Assembly (NCBI RefSeq): GCF_002994745.2
Contig: NC_037090.1
Coordinates: forward strand, 30,610,501 to 30,674,500
Direction: 5' to 3'
Length of the DNA: 64,000 bases
Source of the DNA: Rosa chinensis
Lineage: Eukaryota; Streptophyta; Magnoliopsida; Rosales; Rosaceae
The notes below the pieces were generated by a model. The model searched no databases. It saw only the letters and a list, made by a program, of their open reading frames with translations, and was not told the DNA's origin. A program made the translations under genes and the position numbers. Every line of letters starts with the position of its first letter. Positions within the stretch are counted from its first letter, which is position 1. This document shows, piece by piece, positions 22,027 through 34,743 of the stretch.

Positions 22027-25000
22027 TTAGGGACTCAAGACAAGTTCACTATGTACACTACCATCTTCCATTCTAATCCAAGATTTAATAGAGAAAGGCT
22101 GCTGGGTGATTTCTATGATTCTAGCTCCTCTAGCCCAGTTTCCATAGCCACCATAACCAGTATGCCGAGCAAAGCATAGCCACAGTTTCTTATAAGGGCA
22201 GCACCAGTCCAATCCATGGTTGTGTCCTACAAATATTGCCTGCCACAAGGCCAACGAAAACAAATTACAATGAGCTAATATGTGTCCCACCAAACAAAGC
22301 CATAGCTTTATATGAAGATCAATAAACCTATTACAGCTCAAGGAAACCCAATTGATTCGCAATTTTCACCTGTAATGTCAACTGTATTGATCGACTTATC
22401 ATCTTACAGTTTAATAATTCGCACAACCTATCTGAGTGGTAAACCAACATAAGTTATCAGTGGACAGCTCTTACCTTAATGAGAAAACAAATGAGGTACA
22501 TGCACCACCAAATGTGGTTCTGCAAGCTTACCCAAAGTCTCCAGCCTTCTACTAGATTTAGTTTTGGTTCACACTAGGTCTAGGATGATAACCCAAATCT
22601 GAAACCTTGATTATTATTTTGGGTAAATCTTTTTACTATAGAATTACCATGAACACCAACAAACTAGGCTCTGGAAAGGAAAACTGAACTAACTCTGACA
22701 CCCTCAGGAAAATGTGGCTAACGGCGCTAGCCAATGCTTTTCACAACCAGGATACACTTGATCAATCTAATACTTGGCTCTCCTTAAATCAAGTTCTATT
22801 TATGTAAAGTAGCTGATTTAGTGCATGCTTTGTGTCTAACAATGCACAATTAATGGAGCATGAGATAACCTGTCCTAGCTGTACAGTATAGAACAAATGA
22901 TAAGCTCTTTACTTGATCTTGCAGCAGGATGAAAAAGAAGCCCCATTTTAGATCTCTCTAAAAGCAAGAATTCACTGATAAGACATCTTGTAGCATCAAA
23001 TTCTGTAATTTCTAAATGTGGGTGTATCGGTTTCTATATCTGAGCTTCAACAGTGTATACCAGTTCCATCTGTTTATCGTTAACCATACATCCATACTTA
23101 TGGTACATGACAAAAAAAAGAAAAAAAGGTCGAACTCACCTTGACAGAAACCCTTTCAGCCAAAAGTTTCATGATGCCATTTTCAGCGTCTTGAGTTGCT
23201 ACTCTCTCCTTATTAATTGAACCGACACAAGGCTTGTGTATACCAAATCTTGGAGCCGCTTTCTTGTAAGCACGACTTGGTATATGCCAAAAGATTAGCT
23301 CAGGCACCCTGTCAAATAAGACTTTATTTGGTTGACAAGGAACAAGAGAGTAAGAAGATTAAAAAGACATGATTTAGTAATTTGAATCAGTTGTCTTCTT
23401 TTGAGGAAAAAAAAACAATAAACCCATCAAGTCATGTAAATCTCTTCCCTTCACTAGAAGTGAGTTTTTGCATGTCTTGAGCTCAAAGCAGACACATAAG
23501 TGCAAAGAAACAAATCCGATTTTTTTATGTTCATATGATATCAAGTAAATAAGATGGCAGATTCCACCTGTTAATAAGGTGGATTAAGAAAAATAACAAG
23601 GTTCTGCTTGCACAATTTTCTACCTTGAATCAGGGTTGATCTCTAGAGCTTTCCGACGGAACCATTCTGCTTGGCCACTTGATAAAACTTCTGGGTAGGA
23701 ACCACCACCAGAATCTAGGAAATATAAAAATGCCACAGGTGACCCGGGATTGTTTGACGAAGAAACTTGCAGGACATAGTTAGATACACTAGGCCAAAGT
23801 TCTTTAGGACCATATCGAGAATATGAAAGAGAGCTAAGTGCAATCTCATTTTTCATTAACTCCAGACGATGTGTGCCTTTGAAGCTACAGTCTTCTTCTC
23901 CTACATGACAGATGGAATTGTCAGAGCAGGTAACTAGTATCAAAATGCTTACTGATTATTCTCCTATAAACTAAATGTATATAAATCAAATAAAAGAAGA
24001 TAACCATATCATATAACAGCACCAACCAATATTTTTCATTCAACAAATTCAATGTATCACAACCGAAATGAATTTAATTATAATCCAAGGCAATGGAATT
24101 GAGAAGTATTGAATCAATTGATCAGAGTCACTAGTCTCTAAGTAAGAGTTCATCAGACACAGTGACGGTGTCCTGCTTAAATTCATCATACAGATTTGAA
24201 TGTAGACTCCTCTTTGAACAACATTGCTTTAGAAGATGTAAGCAAACAACTTCTGGAAATATAAAGTTGGAGCTAAAATATGAATACAAATGTTTATGGC
24301 CAAAAATCATTTGGACTTTTGTTTTGTCACTAAAAATCATCAGAAAGAAAGCTGACTGTATCTTGAATAACAGTACTTATTCAGTAGAAAAAAATCAATA
24401 ATTATATGTTTCCATTTTCCATTAAGTTCCCCAAGAAATTTCTCCATCATCAATGCTAAGAGTAGAGCAATCGGTCATTGGTCATAATTACTCAGCAAAA
24501 AACAATTCATCTTATACAACTTACAAACTAAATGTTAAACTTAATCACCTGAGCATGAGGAATTGGCTACAGGGCAACGAATTTCAGGAATTCCGGGACC
24601 TGAAAACCACTCCATCGGCCACTCAAATGCCGCATCATCATGGTTTCCAAAAACACTGGCCCAAGGAATTCCTCTGGCTCTTGTTGGAGAAATTGCTTGA
24701 TCCCAATACAAGCTTGCATTTTTAATTGCTATATTGTTGGCTGTGATGACATCTCCAAGATAGATAACAAAATCTGCCATGTTATTGTCATTAGTTAGAA
24801 TTGATAGCGATACAACCAGCAAATGCTTGGACTAATGAAATGCTCATATTAGCCATATGTAGTACAAAAACTGTATACGCAATCTTTTCTTTTTATTCTT
24901 TCCTTCATATAGCATGTACACTCTTAAAGGAGTAAAATACAAGTAAAATCTATAGATGAGATACTGTCAGAAGATTCATAGCAAATCCAGGGATGTCAGT

Positions 25001-26135
25001 GAAGCCATGCATCCAGCCCCACTCAAGTTTGTGTTACGGCCTTAAAGTGCCTCAAAGCAAGCTTCTTCTTCCACTAAGAATGAAAATTCCTGGATCCGCC
25101 AGTGATTGTATACCGATTGATTTCATGAATTCTATTTGAAGTATGGTCAAGTGATATCTGTGAGACCTATGCTTAAATTTCTATTGTCAGCATCCAATGG
25201 ACCAACACCACTGAGATTAAACGAATTTGGCTCACATCATTCACCAGTCACATACTCACATCTATATACCTATGGACTGTCCAGAGGTACCATCTTGTAC
25301 ACAGTGCAACAGAACCACAGGAGCAAGATATGAACGATTATTAACAAAATGGAATGTGACCTTGTGACATGTACTCATTTCAATATGAAAATACCAATTT
25401 CATGTCGCACCGTAAGAACCCAGAAATTTTTTAATAAATGCAGAATTATACATTGTACTGATTGAAAAGTGATTGTGTAAGAAGTATTTAATTCAGTGTT
25501 TTGAGTTGCTTATCAAGAATTATCAATGCTAGCTTAGCATGCTATGGCTGAAATTGTTACGGAAGCAATTGTGTGTCATAGGTGATCAGTGGTTCAGTAC
25601 AATCGCAACCTACATGTGGATAGTGATTCGTTAAATCCCTGATCTAGAAAACCTAAAACTCCTTTTCAGTCCCAAATTTTTAAGTATTGAATAGGTCAAA
25701 TCAGTTTAATATATCATCAAATGTCTAAACCCGCAACTTTTAATAGGTCTCTTTCTGAGTCGTTGTGCTAACTAAGCGAAAGCAAGGATAGAACATAAAC
25801 AAAGACATGAAAATTCAAGTTCAACTAACTGCCCAAAAAGAAAAACATGAGACGACACAGCAACCTGGGATTTCATGATCAAGCACAGTGGACATGACTC
25901 TGAGGGAGTTGACATCTTGGAGTGGACCCCAGTCGGTGGAGGCGGCCTCTCCGAAATGCAGGTCGGCAAAGAGAGCGATCTTGAATGACTGGCCAGCACC
26001 GGGCAGTAGCAGATGGTGATCACCGTCCGGTATGGTTGGCAAAGCCACGACAAGTGAGTAGATATACAAATATGTAAAGGTGGTGAAGCAGCACAACACC
26101 CTCACCCTTCTTCCCATCATCATCATCATCATCAT
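22027..26135 (-). CDS. PAP16: Purple acid phosphatase, PAP16 type
   Basis: Five exons, 26135-25865, 24773-24549, 23900-23624, 23308-23140 and 22239-22027, join in frame (phases 1, 1, 2, 0) to 384 residues. This is close to the length of the plant 'probable inactive purple acid phosphatase 16' group. Residues 15-33 form a hydrophobic signal or anchor segment. The metallophosphatase motifs appear in order: 'FADLHFGE' (exon 1), '[10 protein letters not shown]' and 'FGNHDD' (exon 2), 'FWHIPSRAY' (exon 4) and 'GHNHGLDW' (exon 5). These supply the aspartate, asparagine and histidine ligands of the dinuclear metal site. The family hydrolyses phosphoesters in the secretory pathway or apoplast. 'Inactive' is an annotation convention; the main motifs are present here. 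The gene starts with seven consecutive ATG codons, so the true initiator is uncertain. Nothing suggests decay. Confidence 0.9.
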
Positions 26136-26161
26136 CAGAAGAAGAAGAAGAAGAAGAAGAG
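26115..26161. repeat. Compound microsatellite spanning the PAP16 start codon
   Basis: On the plus strand seven CAT units are followed by about seven GAA/AGA units. On the coding strand this gives (TTC)n in the leader running into (ATG)7, so repeat-length change alters the number of start codons. Confidence 0.9.
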
Positions 26162-27083
26162 AGTGGGGTTGGGGTTAACGAATAAGACCGAGGCCGTTTT
26201 AATTTTGGTGGGAAAAGATGCGGATATATGGCTGCATTATCCCGAGGATATATCAGATTACCGATGTGGACAAGGAAATTATGGAGGTCGTTTTGTGCCC
26301 CGTGACCCTGTCTTTAAGGGTATTTCCACACTCTGCCCAATTCTATTGAAATAAAGTTATTACACAGAAATGGAGTTTGCCAAGAGAGCGTACTTTCGAC
26401 GTATGGGTTTTGAGTAGGGCTGGCGAATAATGACCAAACATAAAGTGATGCAGAACTTGGGGGTATTTTGGGCATGCCAATCTGTTGCTTTTGATCCTTA
26501 TTGGTCTATTTTAGGCCCTCTTCAATAATCGATAGCTATATTGGTTTCGGGACTAAATTTAGCTTTTAAAATGTAATTGTTTAATAAATAGTCTCAGCAA
26601 TGAAGGACCAAATTTTAGCTATTTTTAATATCTTATTATTATTTGATTAATTTTTCAAATTTATGATCTTATTATTTTTAATAATATTCTTATCCTAGAG
26701 TAGATTATTTTTTTAGGCGTAAGTATTTTTTCTAATGTGTACAATTTTGATAAGCTAAAACATTTACGTGGTAGTGTAAATAAATGTCATATAGGATTTT
26801 CAAGTGCTACATGTCCACTTGTAAGATAATGTTCATATTCCCAATTAGATTTGATGAACACATGGCAGCTCATATCTTAATAGAATCTTATCATATTTTC
26901 GAATAGAATTCTTGAATGCCACATGTCATGTTGTAATCAGCTCCCTGGATTCCCGAATAGATAACATATCCACGTTACAGTTCTATCTTCAGCTTCAAAC
27001 CTCAATAAAAAGGTTGCTTTCAGTTGCATATCTCACCATCTCATATATTTCCTCTAGTTTTTTGCTTAGCTTATAACTTTTCA
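26162..27083. other. PAP16 upstream region
   Basis: No gene recognised. The AT-rich part at 26520-27000 contains no clear element ends. Confidence 0.45.
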
Positions 27084-27473
27084 TTAAATTGTATGATGAA
27101 TTTCAACCGGTTTTCTAAGTGGGATGAGAGAGTACGTGGAGACAAGGAAGATGAAGAAGAAGATGAGGCATATGATGCAGAGAGAAGAAGGAATACAACA
27201 CAAGCTATGAGGGAGGCAACTACTTGGTCGCGGCTACTAACCAACTCTAACAACAACTTCAGTAAGGTGGTCCAGTTCCAGGCTGCGCTATCCATCCTCA
27301 AGACTGTGAGGTAGCTAATGCCAAACTGTTGAATGATTAATTTGTAGATAATCATGTGTACCCAGATAAAACTTTCAGACGACGTTAAAGGATGAGGCGT
27401 GAACTATTCCTCCATATGTTAATGCATGTCCAGACGGTAGACCCATACTTTAGAATATTTTGTACTGCTTAGG
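27084..27473 (+). pseudogene. PIF/Harbinger transposase-derived fragment (HARBI1/ALP1-like N-terminus)
   Basis: An acidic stretch (DKEDEEEDEAYDAERRRN, 27140-27195) opens the fragment. Further on, 27320-27473 reads in one frame as 'VDNHVYPDKTFRRR', a stop, then 'RMRRELFLHMLMHVQTVDPY'. This matches the conserved N-terminal part of plant Harbinger-derived nucleases (usually YPxxxFRRRFRMRRxLFL). Three in-frame stops and the absence of the DDE nuclease domain show it is a remnant. Confidence 0.6.
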
Positions 27474-27584
27474 TTTTTGATGATTTGTCATTATATTCAA
27501 TACATATAATATTATATAATATTGTGTGCGCGCGCGCACTTCAATATACCCATAAACCTACTGTTAAGTAATAGAAATTTTGAA

Positions 27585-28914
27585 TCAAAATATTCAAAAG
27601 CCTCTAGCCTTGGATGCAAAGAAAAATCCATTTCATCCAAAGGAAGATGACGAAGAGGTATTGGGAGCTAAAATTCCCTATCTAAGTGCAGTAGGCGCAT
27701 TATTGTACTTAACCCAATGCACTCGACCAGACATTGCATTCTCAGTGAACTTGTTAGCTAGATTTAGCTCAGCGCCAACGCAGCGTCACTGGAATGGTAT
27801 CAAGAACAGTTTTCGATACCTAAAAAGAACCATTGACTTGAGACTGTTCTTTCCCTACAAAGGGAAAAGAGGGACCGCAGATGAAACTGCAATCCCCAAA
27901 GGAAATGTTGATGGCCAAAACCCCAAATAATGTTTTGGTTGGTTTTGCTGATGCTAGGTAACTCTCTGACCCACATAAATGTCGTTCCCAAACTGGTTAT
28001 GTATCTACCATTGGAAACATGGCGATATATTGGAGATCAACCAAGCAAACCCTTGCGGCTACCTCCTCGAACCACTCAGAGATCATTGCTCTACATAAGG
28101 CGGTTTGTGAGTATATATGTTAAGAGCAAGTTCACCCGTTAGGTCACCAGGTCACCTAGTATTCACTGCTTTTTAGTGTTTATTTTCACTCTCTAGGTCA
28201 CGTGCACAGTTTCCAATAAGACCTGGGTCACCAAGTCAGCTTGCAGGTCATTGGGGTGACCCAAAAAGTGACCTAGGGTGACACATGGAGACCCAGGGCA
28301 TGAAATACATTGTGTCAGTGACCCAAAGAATGAAAATACACATAAAAAGAAGTGAATAGTAGGTGACCTGGTGACCCACGGGTGAACTTGCTCTAAGAGC
28401 TATCATGACACATATTCGAAGGACTAATGGTTTGAGTTCTACCACTGAAGAGCCTACTTGCATTTGTGAAGATAATACAGCTTGCATCAAATAGATGAAG
28501 CTAGGTTATATCAAGGGTGATAATACAAAACACATATCGCCAAAGTTTTTCTACAATCAGCAATAACAGGCTCTCCTCAAGATTCAAGTGAATCAAGTAA
28601 GGTCTGAGGAGAATGTGGCAGATTTGTTCACCAAATCATTGCCTAAGGCCATATTTGAGAAACATGTGAAAAACATAGGAATGCGAAGACTTTCCAAGCT
28701 CCCTTGACTAATGTAAGGATCAGGGGAAGGTGTAGTCGTCAGGGGGAGTCTATCACACACATGTCATCATCAAATGTGATAGATGCGTTGTGCTCTTTTC
28801 CTTGGATCAAGGTGTATTTTTATGTCCCACATGGTTTTTATTGTTACTTGGCAAGGTCTTTAGTGAGACAACAATTCATGCACCATTTTATCTTTGACTT
28901 GGCACAAGGGGTAG
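27585..28914 (+). pseudogene. Ty1/copia pol 3' fragment (RT end and RNase H)
   Basis: The 27580-27930 frame contains 'YLSAVGALLYLTQCTRPDIA' and 'LLARFSSAPTQRHWNGIK', the RT/RNase H linker of copia pol. RNase H continues in other frames to about 28690 ('STTEEPTCICEDNTACIK' at 28435-28488). It belongs to the same lineage as the element at 42137-48752, whose homologous stretch lies at 47580-48300, and shares with it a GTAGTCGTCAGGGGGAG motif. The 5' part is absent. A Tourist-like MITE interrupts it at 28134-28393. Confidence 0.8.
28134..28393. mobile_element. Tourist-like (Harbinger-type) MITE
   Basis: 260 bp with long imperfect terminal inverted repeats of about 50 bp, starting GAGCAAGTTCACCCGT at the left and ending with its complement at the right. 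It is flanked by a 3-bp TSD TAA (28131-28133 and 28394-28396). The interior is rich in GGTCAC/GTGACC motifs. It is inserted in the copia RNase H coding region. Confidence 0.88.
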
Positions 28915-29110
28915 TGTTAAAGGAAAAACATGTTATGTGTCCTCGTCAAAGTAACTGGCGAAGAGGGAATTAAGGAATTAGGGATTACAATTCAATCAGC
29001 ATTTATCGTCATTATTGTAATCGATATTTCCATTGTAATTTTCTCCCTATATAAAGAGATTATCAAATGAAATGAGTAAACCAATTCCCATTTTACTTCT
29101 ATAGGTAGCA
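28915..29110 (+). repeat. 3' LTR of the copia fragment
   Basis: Preceded by a purine tract (CACAAGGGGTAG), starting TGTTAAAGG and containing CTATATAAAGAG (about 29046). The right end is placed at GTAGCA (29110) because its length then matches the related 201-203 bp LTRs; that end is approximate. Confidence 0.6.
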
Positions 29111-29180
29111 ATGTAATTGTTTTGACTTTACTTTCTTTTCCTTTATTTATTTATTTTTAGAATATAAAAAAAAAGGTAAT
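29111..29180. repeat. First part of a host segment repeated at 62090-62160
   Basis: T-rich sequence that continues, after removal of the Athila and small copia insertions, at 40497-40543 and 41819-42100. Another copy lies at 62090-62480. Confidence 0.6.
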
Positions 29181-31018
29181 TGACTTGGTTCATAAACTCT
29201 TCGCAAGCGTACGAATCGTTGTCAAGTAAGGGAAGTATTAGAACCTTGATTATCGTACCTCGGGGATTAGGTGTTGGACCTAACCGAGATAATTGGCGCT
29301 AGAATAACTTAAAAGCATACAATGAAAAAGTAAAAATAAAAATAAAATAAAGTAAAATAAAATATTCACAAGGCACCAAGCCTTGGCAATGCTCAGCTTA
29401 GCTCACACCAAGCCTATTCAAAGCCACTAACTTGTAGCCTCAAGATGGGTATACACAAATAAGTCGATGGATTTAATTTTGAGAGTGGATTTGAACTTAA
29501 CAAAAAGTAATAAAATGCAAATCAATTAATAAAATTGCAAGAAAATTAAACTAGAAAAGTGTAAACAATATAATGAGAATGTCGGGTGCTAGGGAGGTTC
29601 CTTCACCCAAATCTCATGTGTCGGAAGCTAATCTAATGTAGATGCAAATTTCCTATTTTGGCGGTAGTCGTATCCAAGGCGGTTCAAGGCTCAAGGACCG
29701 AAATTCCCTTTCATGGTATTCCTACTCCGGTTCAAGGGTCGTAGGAACTCACTTGACATGAATTAGAGCCGGTTCAAGGGTCACTAATTCACATCAAGAG
29801 GCGTAGAGATCAAGGAATTAGACTACAAAGCGACCCGCCCGCGCAATCACGCAACGGGTGTAAATCACCATGCTTATAACCCCTCGAATACGAAATTGAA
29901 GGTTTCTAGCTTAGGAATTAGAGGGGGTCAAGCCTCTAACTCCATCCTAGACATGCTCAAAATACACACCCTAGAGTTGACTAAGCTCCTAGACATGCAT
30001 TTTAACCCAACAAAAATAGATATAAGCATCCATCATATGAAAATTGCATCATTACATTAAAATAAGCATCTTTTACACAAGATTTGGACTAGGGCACACA
30101 ACCCTAGCCCCTAACAACAAAACTACTCACTACCCATCATTAAACAAACATCAATATACATAATTTAAAGAGGAACAAAGTGAAGAGAAGTATGAGTAAC
30201 AAGAACAAGCCACAAATTGCTATAAAGCAATTATGGCTAGCCTTGATTTATGGCTCCCCACTTTTACCCAAATTTGATTTGATGAAGATTTTGATGCTTG
30301 GGCTTCCCTTTGAATCTTGTGAAATTGATGATAATTAGTGGTGGAGTAGTGAAGAAATTATAGAAAATGGGTTGGTGGTGGTGAGTTTCGGTGGGAAGAA
30401 GAAGAGATGAATATGGGGTGGTTGGTTCGGTGTTAGAGAGAAAAGAGGATGGGTGCGGCCGAATTGAGGTTCAGGTGAGAGAGAGTCTGAGCGAATAGGG
30501 TTTAATGGGAGAAGAATCAATATATATGTGGTCTACTTAATTGAATGTGTGGCTGGTCGTTTTACAAAATAGAGGAAGATAAGGTCATGTGCTAATGACA
30601 TCAGCAAATGAGAAAGAAAGAAAAAGCAGCACGTGGTGTGCTGGTGGCTTTGGTGCATGATTAACCAATTAGTTAATTGGCTAATTAATTGATTATCTGT
30701 CATTTCATTTAATTAATTTCTCCCTTTTCTTCTATTTCTTTCTTTTCACGATCCTCTTCTTCTTTTCCTTTTCCCGAGCTCAAATGAATGATTGTCACAT
30801 ATTTGCTTGCATTGATTGATTGACCATTGTTGACTTTTCGTCTTTTTGTCGATAACTCCAATTAGCTCCATTTTCACACAACTTCTTCTGAACTCCACAA
30901 CTCCGCTTCTTTACTACAATATGAATAAAAATGGATTAATTGCATAGTAATTGACTTGAGAATTAACTTATTTATAGTATTTTAGACACAATTACATACA
31001 TAGAAATGTGTGTAATCA
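29181..31018 (-). repeat. 3' LTR of the Athila-type element
   Basis: 1838 bp. On the minus strand it starts TGATTACACAC and ends ACCAAGTCA. It is the partner of 38673-40496. Confidence 0.92.
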
Positions 31019-31030
31019 CACCCCCACACT
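31019..31030 (-). other. Polypurine tract of the Athila-type element
   Basis: Minus strand AGTGTGGGGGTG, directly upstream of the 3' LTR. Confidence 0.75.
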
Positions 31031-33132
31031 TGAACTTTGCATGTCCTCAAGAAAACTAAATGAAATCTAATCCGAAAATCTACTAACTCACAAACATAAG
31101 TAAAATGCGGTATTAGCCTTTCCAACCATAACCCTCGGAGAACTTATTATGTACATAACCATGAAGTAGATGTAATCACAACATAGGATTTATGAATTTG
31201 TAAGGCAATTAAGATGCACATGTAATAGATGCTCAAGTATATGCATGTATTGACCACGTGTCAAATCAATCCACCATAATCAAATAGGCATATAGAAGAC
31301 CCAATATAACCCGCTAAACTCACATACGTTCACTAAATATTACCGCTCAAGTGTTTAGGGGCTATAAGTGTTTCACTCAAAAATAATTTCATAACACGCG
31401 TCACCATATGCTTGCTTTTCGATCTTATCTCCACTAGGTAGCTCACAACTTTCAAGATCAAGAGGTCTTTTATTTGGTTGTAATGGGGCTAAGGGCAAGT
31501 GGCTAATAGAAATGAAGGATCGGGAAAGACGAAGTCCATATAAGCCCATGAAGCGACTCTCTCTTATAGAGATATATGACTTTTGCTTTCGAATGCTAAC
31601 TCACTTACTCTAAACCCAATGTACAACCCACACTACACTATACTATAAGCAAAAATAATACTAGTTTTTTCTTTTTTTTTTCAACATTTTTTTTTTTTTT
31701 TTTTTTAATCACCTTTTTCTTTCTCTCCTTTTTCTATTTTTCTTTTGAACTTCTTCTTCTTCTTCTTTTTCTGAGAACTTTCTTTTCTATACAAATCACT
31801 CACCCCCACACTTATTCTTTTGTAACCTCACACTTTTGACTTTTCTTTTCTTTTTAAGCACTCAAACATAAAGTCATTCTCTCGAATCGCTTCACCAACT
31901 ACCATGGAAGGGTAGGATAAAAGTGTATAGGCTAGGTAGGAATTTGTGGTGCGAATGAACAAAAAGGCTAACAATATAAATATGCTCAAAGTGGCAATCT
32001 AGTGGTAAATATTTTTGGGCACATGCTTCTTTGGCCATGGTGGTATTAACCTAATTGCCTCAATCCTTTCTATCCCGTCGTAAGCTAAAAGTAGCCTCGA
32101 GAGGTCTCAAGCAAGTTCTAGATACGCAATGTCATGAAATTGTACACACATGAAAGAATAAGTGAATGAACAATGCATACACTACAGATATTAGGCTCAA
32201 AAACTTAGAAATAAGGCATGCAAGTTAATTAAATCATCTATATGCTTCTCTAATTACGATGAACCAACCTAACCATAGGCTATGTGCACACATATAGTCA
32301 AGCATAGATCACATATACTCTTAATCACAAAACAAATTCAAAGTCCTAGATCATGCTTAGTCTATCCACAATCATAACAAGTTAAGTCTATGGCTCGTCA
32401 TTGGGGTTGAAAAAGACATTAACCAATAAAATATAATTACATAAAGCTAATCTAATTAAATTTTTTTTTTTTAGTGATGAAAATAGGGCACCCGAGCCCT
32501 CACCCCCACACTTAAAACCAACATTGTCCTCAATGTTGTTAAGTGAGCTCGAAAGCTAAAATCCGTGTCGGATTTAGGCATGAGAGTGAAGTTCGGGCGA
32601 AAGCACAAAAATTTAACTATGAAAATAAAAATCTAAATGCGGAGAAAAGTTACGGAAAACCCCCTTTGTCGACCTTCCATTGCTCATGACCCTTGAAGAA
32701 GACTAATATGAGACACCAACCTCAAGGCACAAGGCCTTGACTTCCTTTACGTATGCTTCATAATAGCTCAAGGTGCTCGTGAAAAGATCAACTCCATTGA
32801 AAAATATGTAGTGTCCAAGAGCAATGCGTCACAAATAGCCCATCAAAGAATAAGGACAAGGGTCCTCCATTAAGCTTGTGGTCTTCATCCCATCAACTCA
32901 CAACCCCAAATCATCCTCCATAACCTCCACGCAAGAATTGTAGTTCAAAATATCTCCTTATTTTCCACACTCCAAGACCTCTCAACCTCCCAAAAAGATG
33001 GCTAAATAGCCTTATTGATGCAAAAATGAACAAGAAAGAACATTACAAGTAATGCTAGGATTGCCTCCCTAGGCAACCCTAGCGAGCGCTTTGTTTAAGG
33101 ACTTCATTGCCGGTCCATATGTCAAGGGTGAG
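31031..33132. other. Non-coding 3' internal region of the Athila-type element
   Basis: 2.1 kb of AT-rich sequence with poly-T runs (31665-31706). Some Athila elements carry an env-like frame here; none is visible on the minus strand. Confidence 0.6.
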
Positions 33133-33420
33133 TCAAGGGACATCTTGGAGGGTGACCTCCTCCTCTTGAGTGTCAAATGTGGTGTCCAAGTAAGGTTTCA
33201 ATCGATGCCCATTTACCTTGAAGGGTTCCCCACCATGAAGATTCTTGATTGTGATAGCACCATGAGGGAAAACTTCAACTACCTCAAAAGGTGCGCTCCA
33301 CCTAGATCTCAACTTTTCGGAAAATAACTTGAGCCTAGAATTGTATAGGAGAACCTTTTGCTTGGGAAGAAATGCTTTCTTCACCAATTTTCGATCATGG
33401 ATCGCCTTAGTCTTCTCCTA
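33133..33420 (-). pseudogene. Integrase C-terminal remnant of the Athila-type element
   Basis: The minus-strand frame has '[20 protein letters not shown]' followed by [12 protein letters not shown], the recognisable tail of Ty3/gypsy integrase. It follows the RNase H segment almost directly, joined by an internal deletion; the catalytic core (HHCC and DDE) is absent. Confidence 0.8.
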
Positions 33421-33996
33421 AAACAATTTGGCACTCTTATATGCCTCTTCTCGGATCTCCTCCAACTCACAAAGATCAAGTTTCCGCTTCTCACCACTTG
33501 CTTCCAATGCAAAAATAATAGCAAGAAGCTCCTTCTCGGTAGTAGTGTAGTGGACTTGAGCATCATTCAAAGTCCAGGAAGCATAATATATCACATGGAG
33601 TGCTCGCTCAATCCTTTGACCCAAAACATCCCCCATAGCAAAATCTGAAGCATCGCACATCAACTCAAATGGTCTAGTCCAATCAAGTGCAACCATGATA
33701 GGTGCGTGAGTCAACTTCTCCTTAAGTAGCTCAAAATCCTGTAAACACTCCGAAGTGAACTCAAATGGCACATCCTTGCCTAGCAAGTCACACAATGGCT
33801 TGGTGATCTTAGAGAAACCCCGAATAAAGTGTCAGTAAAAGCTAGCGTGCCCAAGGAAACTCCTAACTCCTTTCACATTCTTCGGTGGTGGTAAACTAGA
33901 AATCAACTCAATTTTTGCCTTATCCACCTCAATGCCACGTGATGATACTACATGGCCTAACACAATACCCTTGTCCACCATAAAGTGGCACTTCTC
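33421..33996 (-). pseudogene. RNase H part of the Athila-type pol
   Basis: Open frame 33795-33418 contains 'FELMCDASDFAMGDVLGQRI' and 'HYTTTEKELLAIIFALE', the N-terminal half of the RT-linked RNase H. Right after 'FALE' (about 33508) the sequence switches to the post-integrase stretch 'LDLCELEEIREEAYKSAKL', marking a deletion of the RNase H end and integrase core. TGA and TAG codons separate this frame from the RT. Confidence 0.8.
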
Positions 33997-34743
33997 CTAA
34001 TTGAGGACCAAATTGGTCTCCTCACACCGTTTTAGAACAAGGGTCAAGTGTCGAAGACAATCATCAAAAGTATCTCCATGAATCGAGAAATCATCCATAA
34101 AAATCTTCATAAAGTGCTTAGTCATGTCATGGAACAATGCCATCATACACCTCTGAAAAGTGGCGGGTGCATTGCAAAGTCCAAAAGGCATCCTCCTATA
34201 TGCAAAAGTACCAAACGGGCATGTGAAAGTAGTCTTCTCCTGGTCTTCCTTAGCAATAGCAATCTGATTATACCCGGAATATCCATCTAAGAAACAATAG
34301 TGGCTATGACCTGCTAATCTCTCCAACATGTGATCAATGAAAGGTAGTGGAAAATGATCCTTCCTTGTCTCTCCATTAAGCTTTCTATAATCAATACAAA
34401 CCCTCCATCCATTCTGAACTCGCTGTGGCACATCTTCACCCTTTTCATTCTGCACTACTGTAATTCCTCCCTTTTTAGGGACAACTTGAACTGGTGAAAC
34501 CCATGGCGAATCAGAAATCGAGAAAATAAATCCAACATCTAGAAACTTAATAATCTCTTTCTTCACTACCTCCATCATGGGAGGATTTAAGCTCCTCTGA
34601 GCCTCTTGTGTGGGCTTACACCCCTCCAAGTAAATGTGATGCAGACACTTGGATGGACTAATGCCTTTGATATCGGCAATAGTCCAACCAATAGCTCTCT
34701 TACGCTCACGTAACACCCTCAGAAGCTTATATATCTTCCTCAA
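33997..34743 (-). pseudogene. Reverse transcriptase of the Athila-type element
   Basis: A 248-residue open frame with RT blocks in order: 'WRVCIDYRKLNGETRKDHFP', 'LDGYSGYNQI', 'FGTFAYRRMPFGLCNAPATF' and the catalytic FMDD in 'KIFMDDFS'. All motif residues needed for polymerase chemistry are present. The frame is shifted relative to the upstream gag-protease frame (17-nt overlap) and ends in a TAG where related elements have tryptophan. It is therefore not expressed as a normal polyprotein. Confidence 0.88.

Noticed and set aside
30335..30520. Identical small frames in both Athila LTRs (also 39795-40127)
   Set aside because: They duplicate because the LTRs are copies; no coding evidence.
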